Positions 8,078-18,835 of a DNA stretch of 64,000 nt are shown in pieces; position 1 is the stretch's first letter; each line of letters starts with the position of its first letter. A model generated the notes under the pieces. It saw only the letters and a program-made list of their open reading frames with translations. It ran no database searches and was not told the DNA's origin. The position numbers and the translations under genes are program-made. The DNA comes from Hyphomicrobiales bacterium (GTDB lineage: Bacteria; Pseudomonadota; Alphaproteobacteria; Rhizobiales; Rhizobiaceae): assembly GCA_017305935.1 (NCBI GenBank), contig JAFKJU010000008.1, positions 242,796-306,795 of the forward strand, given 5' to 3'.

Positions 8078-11000
8078 TCAATCTATATCGAAGCCCGCCT
8101 GTGGGTCGGAAAGCGCCAGGCCATCCAGCGCGATCGCATAGGCGCCATCGGCCCCGCGCGTCACCGTCAGGGTGCGGCGGCGCTCGCCCAGGCGAATCTC
8201 CGCCTCGAAGCCCGGCCATTGCGCCGGCAGCGCCGGCTTCACCTGCAGGCGGTTGCCGAACTTGCGGATGCCGAGAATGCCTTCGACGGCGCTGCGATAG
8301 AGCCAGCCGGCTGAGCCCGTATACCAGGTCCAGCCGCCGCGCCCGGTGCGGTCGGCCGCGCCATAGACGTCGGCGGCAACCACGTAAGGCTCGACGCGGT
8401 ATGTCTCCGCCGCCTCGGCATCGAGGGAATGGCCGACCGGATTGAGCAGCGAGAAGCAGGCGAAGGCATCGTCGCCGCGCCCGAGCTCGGCCAGCGCCAT
8501 CACCACCCAGGTGGCGGCATGGGTATACTGGCCGCCGTTTTCGCGCACGCCGGGCGGATAGGCGGCGATATAGCCGGGATCCTTGTCGGTGTCGTCGAAG
8601 GGCGGGGTGAACAGGCGGATGATGCCGGCCTCACGATCGACCAGCCGCGCCATGACGGCATCCATCGCCTGCCCGCGCCGGGCCGGATCGCCCTGCCCCG
8701 AGAGCACGCTCCAGGATTGCGCAATCGAATCGATCTGGCATTCCGGCTGGTCCTTGGAACCGAGCGGCGTGCCGTCGTCGAAATAGCCGCGGCGATAATA
8801 GTCGCCGTCCCAGCCCGCCGTTTCCAGCGCCTGCTTGAGCGAAGCGAGATGCCCGCTCCAGCGCTCAGCCCTGATGGTATCGCCCCGGTCGCGGGCATGG
8901 ACGACGAAGGTATCGAGCGTGCCGGCCAGGAACCAGCCGAGCCAGACGCTCTCGCCCTTGCCCTTGATGCCGACGCGGTTCATGCCGTCGTTCCAGTCGC
9001 CGCCGAGGATCAGCGGCAGGCCGTTCGGGCCGGTACGGGCAATGGCGAGGTCGAGGGCCAGCGCCGCATGCTCGTAGACGCTGACCGTATCCTCGGAAAC
9101 ACCCGGCTTGTAGAAAGAATCGTGCTGACCGGGCTGAAGTGCCGCCCCTTCGAGGAAAGGAAGCTGCTCATCGAGCAGCGAGCGGTCGCCGACCGCCTCG
9201 CAATAGTGATGGATCGCATAGGCGAGCCACACCACGTCGTCGGCGATCAGCGTGCGCACGCCGGCCCCGGTCTGCGGCAGCCACCAGTGCTGCACGTCGC
9301 CTTCGCGGAACTGGCGGCCGGCGGCATTGAGGATCTGCCGCCGCGCCAGCGACGGATCGTGCAGGATGAAAGCCAGCGTATCCTGAAGCTGGTCGCGGAA
9401 ACCGTAGGCGCCGGAGGCCTGGTAGAAGGCCGAGCGCGCCATGATGCGGCAGGCGAGCGCCTGGTAGGGCAGCCAGCCATTGACCAGATGGTTCATCGAG
9501 GCATCCGGGGTGCGCACCGTCACATGTCCGGTGAAGGCGCGCCAATAGGCCTTTTCGCCTTCGAGGATCGCATCGAAGTCCGCTCCCTTGATCTCGCGGA
9601 CCAGCGACAGCGCCTGTTCGCGGTCGTCACCATCGCCGAGATGGAAGACGATGTCGTGCGATGCGCCCGGCGCCAGCGTCACGTCGATGGCAAGTGCCGC
9701 GCAGACGTCGCCGTCCGGCTCCACCGTGCCAGAGAGGGCCTGCCCCTTCACGACCGCCTGCGGCAGGCGCACCGACCCGTCCTTGCCGATGAACTCGCGC
9801 CGGCTGGAGGAGAGGCTGGAGGGCATTTCGCTCGCCGACAGGAAGGCGGAACGGGCAGAGAAATCGATGCTGTAGGGGTTGCCGGCGAGCAGCGCCCCAC
9901 CCTCGGCATCATGGAACGGCACGATGAAGGGCGCGGTGCGCTGGCCGTTATTGCCGAGCAGCCATTCGACATAGGCGTAAGCGCGCAGCCGCTTCGGCGC
10001 GCCCGAGCGGTTGGTGAGGCGCAGGCGCGAAAGCTTGACCGAGCGGGTGCGGTCGACCGTCTGCGTCAGTTCCAGCCCGATGTCCTGCTGCGTCGAGGCG
10101 AAATGCGAGAAGCCGAAGCCATGGCGCGCCTCGAACTCCACCGAGGCATCGGTGGAAAGGGCCGCCATCGGCGTCAGCACCGCCTTGCTGTCGGTATCGA
10201 CGACATAGAAGGCCTCGCCCGGCCGATTGCTGACCGGATCGTTCGACCACGGGGTGAGCTGGTAGTCGCGCGAATTGCGGCTCCAGGTGAAGCCGGCGCC
10301 TTCGGCCGAGACGTGGAAGCCGAAGCGATCGTTGGTGATGACGTTGATCCACGGCTGCGGCGTGGCGCCGCCGCCGTGGAGGCGCACGACATAGTCCTCG
10401 CCGCCCTGCTCGAAACCGCCGAATCCGTTCCAGAAGTCGAGGTCGCCGCGATCTTCGACCGGCTTTGCAGCAAAGGCCGGGCGATAGGGTTTCAGCGCCA
10501 GCGGCTTCAGCGGCGCGGGTGCGGCCGGTTCCGTCGGGCGCGAACCGGCAAACAGCGCCAGTTCGCGGGCGATCTGGTCAACGATCTTGCCGTTGCGGGC
10601 ATGGAAGACGACGCGGGCGGTCGCCAGCAGCGCGTTCCAGGTCTCTGTATCCATCAGGTCGCGGCGCACGGCGAAGATATGCTGGCGCAAGCCGTCGCCC
10701 TGGCCGAGCCGGCGCAGGTTTTCGCAGGCGGCGTCGAGCGCATGCTGCATGTCCTGCGCGTAGGACGCGGCGCGTTCATTGACGATGACCAGATCGGCCG
10801 TGACGCCGCGCGAGCGCAGATATTCCTGCGCGCCCAGCGCCTCGCGGGCGATGTGCATGTCCATGTCGTCATTGATGCGCAGCGCAAAGATCGGATGGTC
10901 GCCGGAAATCGCCAGCGGCCACAGCGAGGATTGCGAGCGCAACCCTTCCGCCACCGTCGCGGCATCCATGCGCAGCTGCATGTCGGGATAGACGAGGTGG

Positions 11001-14000
11001 CGGCCGAGAAGCTGGTAGGCGGCGGCCTGCTGCGAGGTGACGCCGACATGGCGCATCTGCACCTGCGTGCGCGTCCAGGCATGGGTCAGCTCGTGGGCGA
11101 AGGCATCCGGGTGGCGATAGCGGTCGATGGCCTTGTCGGTCTCCTCGCGATTGGGGGCCGCGATGGTCCAGAAAATCACCGAGACCTTCTTGCCGGCCGG
11201 CACGCGGATGGTGCGGCGCAACGAAAGCACCGGATCGAGCGTGAAGCCGTCGCTGCCCGACAGCGTCGCGCCGGGATCGAAGGCGGCGGCGTCGGAGAGC
11301 GTGCGGCCGCGCCCGATGAACTTGCGCCGGTCCGTCTCGAATTCCGTATGGCGGGAATTGCCGGCATTGTCGACGATCAGATGCGCGACGCACATGTCCG
11401 GGTCGCCGGGACTGCGCTTGTTGCGCTCGGCGCGGATGACGTCGCCGCGCCGGCCGATCTCGGTCTTCAGGAACATGCGCGAGAAGGCGGGATGGGCATT
11501 ATCGGTGTCGTCGGCGGCCAGCACCGGCTCCATATAGGAGGTCACCTCGATGAAGCGGTCCTCCGCACCCATGTTGAGCAGCGTCAGACGGCGGCCTTCG
11601 GCGTCATGCTCGGTGGCGATGATGCATTCGACCTCGCTGACGAGATCGCCGACCGTCTTGTGGAATTCGGCATGGTCGTCGCTGAAGATCGCCTTGGCGA
11701 TTTCGCCCTCGACCCGGCGCGGCTCCGATGTCGCCGACCACCACTGGCCGCTCGCCACATCGCGCAGAAAGATGAAGGTGCCCCAGCGGTCCTCGGTCGG
11801 ATCGGCCTTCCAGCGGGCGACCGTCTGGCCGTTCCAGCGGGAATAGCCCGCACCGGTCGCGGTCAGCATCACCGAATAATGGCCGTTCGACAGGAAAACC
11901 AACTCGCGATCCTTGGCGGCGGGATCGTCGATGATACGCACTTCCGGACGCGGCAGGTCGGCCTGCTCGTCGCCGGGCGTGGAGGATTCCTCCTTGGTGG
12001 TCATCACCTGGATGTCGCGCGGCGCCTTTTCCTGCAACAGCAGCTCGGCCGCTTCAACCACCGGATCGGAATGGAACAACTCGCGCAGCCAGCCGGCGAA
12101 GGCGACGTTGGCGACGGCGGCGATCGACATGCCGTGATGGTGGGCATAATAGTTGTAGACCACCGCGCAGGTCTGACCCTCGGGCACGCGGGTCGGGGTG
12201 AAATCGACCGCGTCGTGATAGCCGTAGACACCGAGCGCGCCGAGCTTGCGCAGCCGCTCGAGGTTTTCCAGCGCCGCTTCCGGCGCATACATGCTGGCCA
12301 GGATCGAGGCATAGGGCGCGATGACGGCATTCTGGCCGAGACCGCGCTTGAGGCCCAGCGTCGGCACCCCGAAATTGGTGTACTGGTAGGTGAGCTGGTG
12401 GTCGCGGGCGTTGAAGGCGGCTTCGGAAATGCCCCAAGGCGTGCCGAGGCGGCGGCCATGGTTCATCTGCTCGCGCACAACGAGATTGTTCGTCTGGTTG
12501 AGGATGCCGCCCTGGCGCTCCTGCATGACGAGCGGCGGCATCAGATATTCGAACATCGAGCCTGACCAGGAGACCAGCGCGCCGCGCAGGCCGACGGGCA
12601 CGACCTGGCGGCCGAGCTTGTACCAGTGCTCGGTCGGCAGATCGCCCTTGGCGATGGCGAACAGGCTGGTCAGACGCGCTTCGGAGGCGAGAAGGTCGTA
12701 GCAGGCCTCGTCCAGCTCGCCGCTTTCGACGCGGAAACCGATGGACAAGAGCCGGCGCTCCTGCCGGAACAGGAAGCTGAAATCCATCGAGAAGGCGAGA
12801 TCGCGGGTGCGGTCGCGCAATCTGGCGAGGCGGGCGCGCAGCGGCTCGATGTTGGAGAGATCGAAGACGCTGTCGGCGACATGGTCCTCACAGACCGCCA
12901 CCAAAGACCCCGCCCAGACGGTGACTTCGCGGCTTTGCGGCGAATGCACCTCGTGATCGAGATTGGCCGCCAGCTTCTGGATGTCGCGGGCGAGCACCGA
13001 CAGGTTGATGATGCGGATCGAGGCGAATTCATGCTCGCGCTTGACGGCGGCGAGCGCGTTCTGGAAACCGATGATGCGCTCTTCCAGCCGGCGGCGCAGC
13101 GGTCGCACCGTCTTGCGGTCGTCCGGCAGGTCGTTCAGCACCTCGCCGAGAATGCCGGCGACATCGCCGACACCGTCGAGATTGCCCTGCAGATGCGCGG
13201 ACGGCGCTTCCGCCCAGGCGCGGCAGGCGGAAGAAACCGCGATCAGGTGGCCGGCGAGGTTGCCGCTGTCGACGGCGGAGACGTAGCGCGGTCCCAGGGT
13301 CTGCAGCGTGTCGGTGTGATACCAGTTGAACAGGTGGCCGCGGAATTTCTCCATCTTTTCCAGTGTCGCCACCGTCTTTTCCAGGCGGTCGATGGTCTGC
13401 TCGAAGGAGAACCAGCCGAAATGCCGGCCCGATATCACCGACAGCAGGTAGACGCCGATATTGGTCGGCGAGGTGCGGGCGGCGACGATCGGGTTCGGCT
13501 TTTCCTGGAAATTGTCCGGGGGCAGATAGTTCTGCTCCTCGGTGACGAAGGTCTCGAAATAACGCCAGGTGCGCCGCGCCACCTTGCGCAGTTCTTCCGT
13601 CACTTCCGCGGAGACCTCGAGCCGGTCCTCGGTCTCGGCGGACTGGCTGACATACCAGGCGATCGCCGGCGAGACGATCCACAGAAGCGCGAAGGGAATG
13701 CCGACGAGAAAGGCGTTGTCGCCCGGCAGCGCCGCGAAGGCGAGGCCGAGAATCGCGGCGAGCGGCGCCTGCCACATGGTCTTGTAGAAGCTCAGGATCG
13801 TCCCTTGCGCACTCGACTGGACGCTGGCGGCGGTGCGCCATTCCAGCATCAGCTTATGGGAAACGAACAGGCGATAGAGCGAGCGGATGATGGCGTCGGC
13901 CATCAGGCAGGCGGTATGGGCGATGAAGACGATGCGCAGCGCAACTTGCGCGTTGGCGGCGCGGATATCCGACCAGACGGTGTAGAGATGGGCGCTGGGA

Positions 14001-16579
14001 ATGATATCGCTGGAGCGCGGCACGATGCCGGAGATCAGCGACAGGGTGGGGGCGACGAACAGGCTGAAGATCAGCACGATCTGCCAGATCAGCGCGCCGA
14101 GCGGATCCATGAAATACCAGCCGAGCACCGAGGCGAAGAACCAGGCGATCGGGGTCAGCGAACGGCGCAGGTTGTCGACCATCTTCCAGCGGCCGAGCGC
14201 GGGAACGCCCCGCGCGGGGTTGAAGATATAGGGCAGCAACTGCCAGTCGCCGCGCGCCCAGCGATGCTGGCGCGAGACTTCCACCTCGTAGCGGGTCGGG
14301 AAATCCTCGACCAGCTCGACATCGGTGACCAGCGCGCAACGCGCCATCGAGCCTTCGAGCAGGTCGTGGCTGAGCACGGCGTTTTCGTCGATGCGGCCCT
14401 TCAGCGACGCCTCGAAGGCATCGACGTGATAGAGGCCCTTGCCGGTGAAGGTGCCTTCGCCGGTCAGATCCTGATAGACGTCGGAGACGGTGAAGACATA
14501 AGGATCGACGCCGCGATTGATCGAGAAGACGCGCTGGAAGACGGAGGCGTCCTCGCCGGTGGTCAGCGACGGTGTCACGCGCGGCTGCAGCAACCCGTAG
14601 CCGGAGGTGACGCGCTTGGTTTCCGGGTCGAAGACCGGGCGATTGATCGGGTGGTAGAGTTTGCCGACCAGCTTGGTGACCGCGTCGCGCATCAGGCGCG
14701 TGTCGGAATCCAGCGTCATGACATACTGCACGTCGGCCGGCACGGTGTTGGCGCCGGGCAGGAAAGTGGTGTCGGCATCGCCGCGCAGCAGCAGATTCAG
14801 CTCATGCAGCTTGCCGCGCTTGCGCTCCCAGCCCATCCAGGCGCCTTCGCCCGGATTGTAGAGCCGGCGGCGGTGGAGGAAATAGAAACGCGTCTTGCCG
14901 TCATAAGCGTATTTTTCGCTGAGCGCCGCGATTTCCTTGCGTGCATATTCGAAGACGGCGACATCGGCCTCCGTCTCCTCCTTCTGGCTGTCCGGCCAGT
15001 CGCTGAGCAGGGCGAAATAGATTTCGCCGCGCGGATTGGCGAGGTAATGGACTTCCAGGTTTCGCACCAGCTCGTCGACGCCGTCGCGGTTGGAGATCAG
15101 CGACGGCACGACCAGCAGCGTGCGCGCATCCTCCGGGATGCCCTCCTTGAATTCGTAGCCGATCAGCCGCGCAGGCGTCACGAAGAAGGTGACGAGGGTG
15201 TTGAACAGGCCGGTCGCGCCCTCCGAGGCCGGCAGCGAGAACATCGCCAGCAGGATGACGATCTGGCCGAGCGGCATGCCGAAGCGCGCCATGAACCAGC
15301 CGACCAGCGCCAGGACCAGCACGGTCAGCAGCACCACGGGGGCGGCGACCGCCAGCCAGTGGAAGGAGCGGACGCGGCGCACGATATGCTGCAGCGGCGT
15401 CGGACGGTAATTGATCGCCTTTTCCAGCGCCTTGCGCTGGCTGCCGACCAGATAGGAGCCGATATTCGGCTCATGATCGCCCTTCTTTTCGGCGCGCCGG
15501 TCAGCCTCGGTGAGGTCGACGACGGTATGGGCGATGTCCAGCTCGCTGCGGTCGCTGTAGCGCGCCAGCTTCTCGACCTGCTTGCGGTATTTGTTGCGCG
15601 AACCCGGATCGAGTTCGCCGTAATCGGTCTTTTCGAAGAACAGCCGGTCGACATGGCTGACCTGCTCGACCCATACCGCCCATTCGGTGTCGTCGATCTC
15701 GCGCAGGCTGCGGATGATGTTGCCCATCGTGACATTGCCGGAGGACAGGCGGTTGTGCTCCGCAATCATCGTTTCCTCGGCGTCGCTGCCGGCCTTTTCC
15801 AGCCGCTCCTCCAGCCAGGAGATGGCGAAGGCCGCGCCTTGGGCGCCGTCGCGCAGGCGGTAGAGGAACTGGGTGGCGAAGGTGCTGTCCTCAGCCAGCG
15901 GCTCGATGCTTTTCAGCAGATCGGCGCTTTTCGCCGGATCGTTGATGCGGATCAACTCGTCGGCGATGTCGTTGGCGCGGCGGCGCATGTGACGCGAACG
16001 CTCGACACGGATGGAAATGCGCCGGAGGTTCTCGATCAGCACATAACGCACCATCGAGGGCAGCGCCCACAATTCGCCGATCTCCAGCGTCTTCACCGAC
16101 TGGAAGCCGTCGACCAGCGCCGTCAGGCTTTCCTGCGAGACGGTGCTGTGGGTATGGGCGACGTAGAGCCAGGCCAGCGCCGTCACCCGCGGTATCTCGA
16201 TGCCGCCGATGCGCATGGTCGGAAGCTGGCGATAGAAGCGGCGCGGAAAATCGCGGCGCACTTCCTGGATCGCCTCCTCGACGATGTAGTGGTTGTCGAG
16301 CAGCCATTCGGCGGCGGGCGTGATCGTCGCGCCGGCGGCGACATCGGCGGCCGTGGCGCGATAGACCCTGAGGATCTCCCGCTCGTTCTCCTTGTGCCGG
16401 GCGAAGAAATCGAAGGCGGCGAAGGCCGGCAGCGCCGGGGCGCCGTCACGCGCCAGCCCCATGCCGCACGCGCTCAGCTCGTCCTTGGTGAAATAGGTGG
16501 AGCGGATGGAATCGTTATGGTCGATCTGCTTCGCTTCGGTCTCGCGGGAGGACGCGGGGGTCGACATGTGAAATGACAT
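8078..16579 (-). CDS. ndvB: Cyclic beta-1,2-glucan synthase
   Basis: A 2,833-residue inner-membrane enzyme, the expected size for rhizobial NdvB / Agrobacterium ChvB. It builds cyclic beta-1,2-glucan from UDP-glucose, priming on itself, and the product acts in osmoadaptation and host attachment. Membrane segments begin near residue 413. The glycosyltransferase (GT84) domain follows, with the acidic motif TLDSDTR near 623 and QHRWARGDW (QxxRW type) near 771. More membrane spans lie at about 800-1000. The C-terminal third has two glucan-phosphorylase-like parts (GH94), with GGDWNDGMN near 2529 that controls ring size. The start reads MSFHMSTPASS; a second ATG lies four codons on. The export gene ndvA is not next to it. 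It is monocistronic, with its own terminator. Confidence 0.97.
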   Translation of the reverse strand: MSFHMSTPASSRETEAKQIDHNDSIRSTYFTKDELSACGMGLARDGAPALPAFAAFDFFARHKENEREILRVYRATAADVAAGATITPAAEWLLDNHYIVEEAIQEVRRDFPRRFYRQLPTMRIGGIEIPRVTALAWLYVAHTHSTVSQESLTALVDGFQSVKTLEIGELWALPSMVRYVLIENLRRISIRVERSRHMRRRANDIADELIRINDPAKSADLLKSIEPLAEDSTFATQFLYRLRDGAQGAAFAISWLEERLEKAGSDAEETMIAEHNRLSSGNVTMGNIIRSLREIDDTEWAVWVEQVSHVDRLFFEKTDYGELDPGSRNKYRKQVEKLARYSDRSELDIAHTVVDLTEADRRAEKKGDHEPNIGSYLVGSQRKALEKAINYRPTPLQHIVRRVRSFHWLAVAAPVVLLTVLVLALVGWFMARFGMPLGQIVILLAMFSLPASEGATGLFNTLVTFFVTPARLIGYEFKEGIPEDARTLLVVPSLISNRDGVDELVRNLEVHYLANPRGEIYFALLSDWPDSQKEETEADVAVFEYARKEIAALSEKYAYDGKTRFYFLHRRRLYNPGEGAWMGWERKRGKLHELNLLLRGDADTTFLPGANTVPADVQYVMTLDSDTRLMRDAVTKLVGKLYHPINRPVFDPETKRVTSGYGLLQPRVTPSLTTGEDASVFQRVFSINRGVDPYVFTVSDVYQDLTGEGTFTGKGLYHVDAFEASLKGRIDENAVLSHDLLEGSMARCALVTDVELVEDFPTRYEVEVSRQHRWARGDWQLLPYIFNPARGVPALGRWKMVDNLRRSLTPIAWFFASVLGWYFMDPLGALIWQIVLIFSLFVAPTLSLISGIVPRSSDIIPSAHLYTVWSDIRAANAQVALRIVFIAHTACLMADAIIRSLYRLFVSHKLMLEWRTAASVQSSAQGTILSFYKTMWQAPLAAILGLAFAALPGDNAFLVGIPFALLWIVSPAIAWYVSQSAETEDRLEVSAEVTEELRKVARRTWRYFETFVTEEQNYLPPDNFQEKPNPIVAARTSPTNIGVYLLSVISGRHFGWFSFEQTIDRLEKTVATLEKMEKFRGHLFNWYHTDTLQTLGPRYVSAVDSGNLAGHLIAVSSACRAWAEAPSAHLQGNLDGVGDVAGILGEVLNDLPDDRKTVRPLRRRLEERIIGFQNALAAVKREHEFASIRIINLSVLARDIQKLAANLDHEVHSPQSREVTVWAGSLVAVCEDHVADSVFDLSNIEPLRARLARLRDRTRDLAFSMDFSFLFRQERRLLSIGFRVESGELDEACYDLLASEARLTSLFAIAKGDLPTEHWYKLGRQVVPVGLRGALVSWSGSMFEYLMPPLVMQERQGGILNQTNNLVVREQMNHGRRLGTPWGISEAAFNARDHQLTYQYTNFGVPTLGLKRGLGQNAVIAPYASILASMYAPEAALENLERLRKLGALGVYGYHDAVDFTPTRVPEGQTCAVVYNYYAHHHGMSIAAVANVAFAGWLRELFHSDPVVEAAELLLQEKAPRDIQVMTTKEESSTPGDEQADLPRPEVRIIDDPAAKDRELVFLSNGHYSVMLTATGAGYSRWNGQTVARWKADPTEDRWGTFIFLRDVASGQWWSATSEPRRVEGEIAKAIFSDDHAEFHKTVGDLVSEVECIIATEHDAEGRRLTLLNMGAEDRFIEVTSYMEPVLAADDTDNAHPAFSRMFLKTEIGRRGDVIRAERNKRSPGDPDMCVAHLIVDNAGNSRHTEFETDRRKFIGRGRTLSDAAAFDPGATLSGSDGFTLDPVLSLRRTIRVPAGKKVSVIFWTIAAPNREETDKAIDRYRHPDAFAHELTHAWTRTQVQMRHVGVTSQQAAAYQLLGRHLVYPDMQLRMDAATVAEGLRSQSSLWPLAISGDHPIFALRINDDMDMHIAREALGAQEYLRSRGVTADLVIVNERAASYAQDMQHALDAACENLRRLGQGDGLRQHIFAVRRDLMDTETWNALLATARVVFHARNGKIVDQIARELALFAGSRPTEPAAPAPLKPLALKPYRPAFAAKPVEDRGDLDFWNGFGGFEQGGEDYVVRLHGGGATPQPWINVITNDRFGFHVSAEGAGFTWSRNSRDYQLTPWSNDPVSNRPGEAFYVVDTDSKAVLTPMAALSTDASVEFEARHGFGFSHFASTQQDIGLELTQTVDRTRSVKLSRLRLTNRSGAPKRLRAYAYVEWLLGNNGQRTAPFIVPFHDAEGGALLAGNPYSIDFSARSAFLSASEMPSSLSSSRREFIGKDGSVRLPQAVVKGQALSGTVEPDGDVCAALAIDVTLAPGASHDIVFHLGDGDDREQALSLVREIKGADFDAILEGEKAYWRAFTGHVTVRTPDASMNHLVNGWLPYQALACRIMARSAFYQASGAYGFRDQLQDTLAFILHDPSLARRQILNAAGRQFREGDVQHWWLPQTGAGVRTLIADDVVWLAYAIHHYCEAVGDRSLLDEQLPFLEGAALQPGQHDSFYKPGVSEDTVSVYEHAALALDLAIARTGPNGLPLILGGDWNDGMNRVGIKGKGESVWLGWFLAGTLDTFVVHARDRGDTIRAERWSGHLASLKQALETAGWDGDYYRRGYFDDGTPLGSKDQPECQIDSIAQSWSVLSGQGDPARRGQAMDAVMARLVDREAGIIRLFTPPFDDTDKDPGYIAAYPPGVRENGGQYTHAATWVVMALAELGRGDDAFACFSLLNPVGHSLDAEAAETYRVEPYVVAADVYGAADRTGRGGWTWYTGSAGWLYRSAVEGILGIRKFGNRLQVKPALPAQWPGFEAEIRLGERRRTLTVTRGADGAYAIALDGLALSDPQAGFDID

Positions 16580-16795
16580 GGGGGCCTGATTCTGGATCGG
16601 AACAGCGATAGGGTCTCAACGGCCTTAGCCGGTTTTCCCGACAACACATAATGGAATATGTGCGCTCGGAAAGGCCGGGGGCCGGTTCAATGGCAGTCTA
16701 TCCTTATCCGGAGCAAAATGAACCGAAGCTGACCGACCGGCAAGAGGCGCGGCCGCTGCCCCGCAAGTTCAGGTGGCGCGCCGGATTTCCCATGC
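16580..16795. promoter_or_regulatory. ndvB upstream region with a CACATA-N6-TATGTG inverted repeat
   Basis: The gap between ndvB and the terminator of the next operon. An inverted repeat, CACATA-ATGGAA-TATGTG, at 16645-16662 lies 66 bp before the ndvB start, where an operator or extended promoter element could sit. I cannot assign a regulator. No coding frame here is convincing. Confidence 0.35.
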
Positions 16796-16819
16796 AAAAA
16801 GGCCGGCATCGCGCCGGCC
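16796..16819 (-). terminator. Terminator of the amino-acid ABC / amidohydrolase operon
   Basis: The stem GGCCGGC / GCCGGCC has a 5-nt loop, followed by five T on the minus strand. It lies 26 bp past the amidohydrolase stop. Confidence 0.8.
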
Positions 16820-16844
16820 CTTCCGTCACTGATTTGCATGGGCC

Positions 16845-18008
16845 TCAGGGCCTGGCCAGATAGGCTTCCGCCAGCTCCACCCAGAAGGAAGCGCCGATGG
16901 GCAGGATGTCGTCGTTGAAGTCGTAGCGCGGATGATGCAGCGAGGGATCGTTTTCCGTGCGGCGCGTGCCGAGGAAGAAATAGCTGCCCGGACGCTTTTC
17001 CAGCATGTAGGCGAAGTCTTCGCTGCCCATGAACGGACGGGCGAGATCGTAGACCTTGTCCTCGCCGGCGAAACGTTTTGCCAGGTCGCGCACGAAATCC
17101 GTCTCGGCCTTGTGGTTGACGGTGGCGCTATAGCTGCGCTCGTAGTTGACGGATGCGGTCATGCCGTAGCTTTCGGCCTGGCGCTCGGCGATCAGGGTGA
17201 TGCGGCGCTGCAGCTCGTCGCGGGTCGCCGGATCGTAGGAGCGGATCCCGACGACGATATCGGCATGGTCGGGAATGATGTTGCTGGCGGTGCCGGCGCG
17301 GAAGACGCCGACGGTGACCACGGCCGGCTCCAGCGGATGGATGTTGCGCGAGACGATGCTCTGCAGCGCCATGACGATCGAGGCGCCGGCGACCACCGGA
17401 TCGGCGGTCTCCTGCGGTTCGGCGCCGTGGCCGCCCTTGCCCTGAACGCGGATGCGGCATTCGTCGACGGCAGCCATGATCGGGCCTTCGCGCAGCGCGA
17501 AATGGCCGAAGGGAATGCCGGGATCGTTGTGCAGGCCGAAGACGGCGTCGCAGGGGAAGCGCTCGAACAGGCCTTCCTCGACCATGATGCGCGCGCCGCC
17601 GAAATTCTCCTCGGCCGGCTGGAAGATCAGGTTGATCGTGCCGTCGAAATTGCGGCGCTCGGCCAGCATCTTGGCAGCACCCAGCAGCATGGTCGTGTGG
17701 CCGTCATGGCCGCAGGCATGCATGGCGCCCGGATGCTGGCTGGCATAGTCGAGCCCGGTTTCCTCCTGGATCGGCAGGGCGTCGATATCGGCGCGGATGC
17801 CGATCGAGCGCTGCGACGTGCCGTTGCGCAAGGTGGCGACGATGCCGGTCCCGGCCAGCCCGCGCGTCACCTCATAGCCCATCGCCGTCAATTGTCCGGC
17901 GATGTAGTCGGAGGTCTTGAACTCCGACAGGCCGATTTCCGGAATCTGATGGAGGAAATGCCGGGTTGCCACGAGATCGGGCATAATGTTCGCGAACGGA
18001 TAGGTCAT
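16845..18008 (-). CDS. M20 family amidohydrolase (HipO/AmaA-like N-acyl amino acid hydrolase)
   Basis: A 387-residue metallohydrolase of peptidase family M20, subfamily D. Its members remove acyl groups from amino acids, as in hippurate hydrolase and N-acetyl-diaminopimelate deacetylase. The metal-binding motifs are complete: GIRADIDALPI, HACGHDGHT, QPAEEN and GSEDF. A dimerisation insert with GKGGHGAEPQ is present. There is no signal peptide, so it is cytosolic. The ATG chosen starts one base after the stop of the upstream permease gene; GTG codons up to 18020 would give an overlap. As last gene of the transporter operon, it probably hydrolyses the imported substrate. The exact substrate cannot be read from sequence. 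Confidence 0.88.
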   Translation of the reverse strand: MTYPFANIMPDLVATRHFLHQIPEIGLSEFKTSDYIAGQLTAMGYEVTRGLAGTGIVATLRNGTSQRSIGIRADIDALPIQEETGLDYASQHPGAMHACGHDGHTTMLLGAAKMLAERRNFDGTINLIFQPAEENFGGARIMVEEGLFERFPCDAVFGLHNDPGIPFGHFALREGPIMAAVDECRIRVQGKGGHGAEPQETADPVVAGASIVMALQSIVSRNIHPLEPAVVTVGVFRAGTASNIIPDHADIVVGIRSYDPATRDELQRRITLIAERQAESYGMTASVNYERSYSATVNHKAETDFVRDLAKRFAGEDKVYDLARPFMGSEDFAYMLEKRPGSYFFLGTRRTENDPSLHHPRYDFNDDILPIGASFWVELAEAYLARP

Positions 18009-18009
18009 G

Positions 18010-18831
18010 TCATGCACCACGAGTTGGAACGCGGTTTTCCAGCAAACGGAAGGCCGCGATCAGAATGCCGGTCAGGCAAAGATAGATGAGCGCCAGCAGC
18101 AGCAGCGGCTCATAGGTGAGGTATGTATCCTGTCTTACCTTGGAAATCACCGCATAAACGTCGATGACGGTGATGGTGGCCACAAGCGGCGTCGATTTCA
18201 GCTGGAGAACGGTTTCGCCCGTTAGTGTCGGCAGGGCGCGGTTGATGGCGCGCGGCAGCCAGATGCGCCTAAACAGGGTGAAACGCCCCATGCCGAAGGC
18301 GCGCCCCGCCTCCAGCTCGCCCTTGGGAACGCCGGCGAAGGCGCCGCGCATCACCTCGCCCTCATAGGCGGCGAACGAGATCATCAGCGCCGTGAAACCG
18401 TAAGGCCAGGCCTGACGCAGATAGGGCCAGAGGAAGGAGGATCGGATCTCCGGAAATTGCGCGAACACCGAGCCGAGCCCGTAATAGAGCAGCCAGAGCT
18501 GCAGCAGCAGCGGCGTGCCGCGAATGATGGTGCAGAAACCCTTGGCAAGCCAGGCGAGCGGCCACGGCCCTGTGACCTGCACCAGCCCGAGCGGCACCGC
18601 GAACAGGAAACCGATCGCCGTGGTGGTCGCCAGCATCAGCAGCGACTGGCCGATGCCGGCGATCAGCCGGTCCTGGTATCTCGGGATCCAGTCCCAGCGC
18701 AGGAACCAGATGGCGCAGAAGACGATGACCGCGAACACCGCCATCAGGAACAGGCGATGCGGCTCGAACAGGCTGCGGCCCTTGGGCAGATGCGGCGCGG
18801 TGATGGCGGAAAGGGGAAGGGGTTCGCTCAT
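18010..18831 (-). CDS. Polar amino-acid ABC transporter permease, HisM/OccM type
   Basis: A 273-residue inner-membrane permease of the polar amino-acid uptake family. About five hydrophobic spans are seen. The cytoplasmic EAA loop that contacts the ATPase reads YEGEVMRGAFAGVPKGELEA, then GRAFGM. Four bases separate it from the preceding permease, and it abuts the amidohydrolase. Two permeases of this family normally form a heterodimer. Family resemblance is to octopine/nopaline, arginine and histidine importers, but specificity lies with the binding protein. Confidence 0.92.
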   Translation of the reverse strand: MSEPLPLSAITAPHLPKGRSLFEPHRLFLMAVFAVIVFCAIWFLRWDWIPRYQDRLIAGIGQSLLMLATTTAIGFLFAVPLGLVQVTGPWPLAWLAKGFCTIIRGTPLLLQLWLLYYGLGSVFAQFPEIRSSFLWPYLRQAWPYGFTALMISFAAYEGEVMRGAFAGVPKGELEAGRAFGMGRFTLFRRIWLPRAINRALPTLTGETVLQLKSTPLVATITVIDVYAVISKVRQDTYLTYEPLLLLALIYLCLTGILIAAFRLLENRVPTRGA

Positions 18832-18835
18832 GATC

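Noticed and set aside
8429..16576. Two frames of over 1,300 codons antisense to ndvB
   Set aside because: Mirror of ndvB codon usage. No ribosome site, no domain, and ndvB itself is unmistakable.
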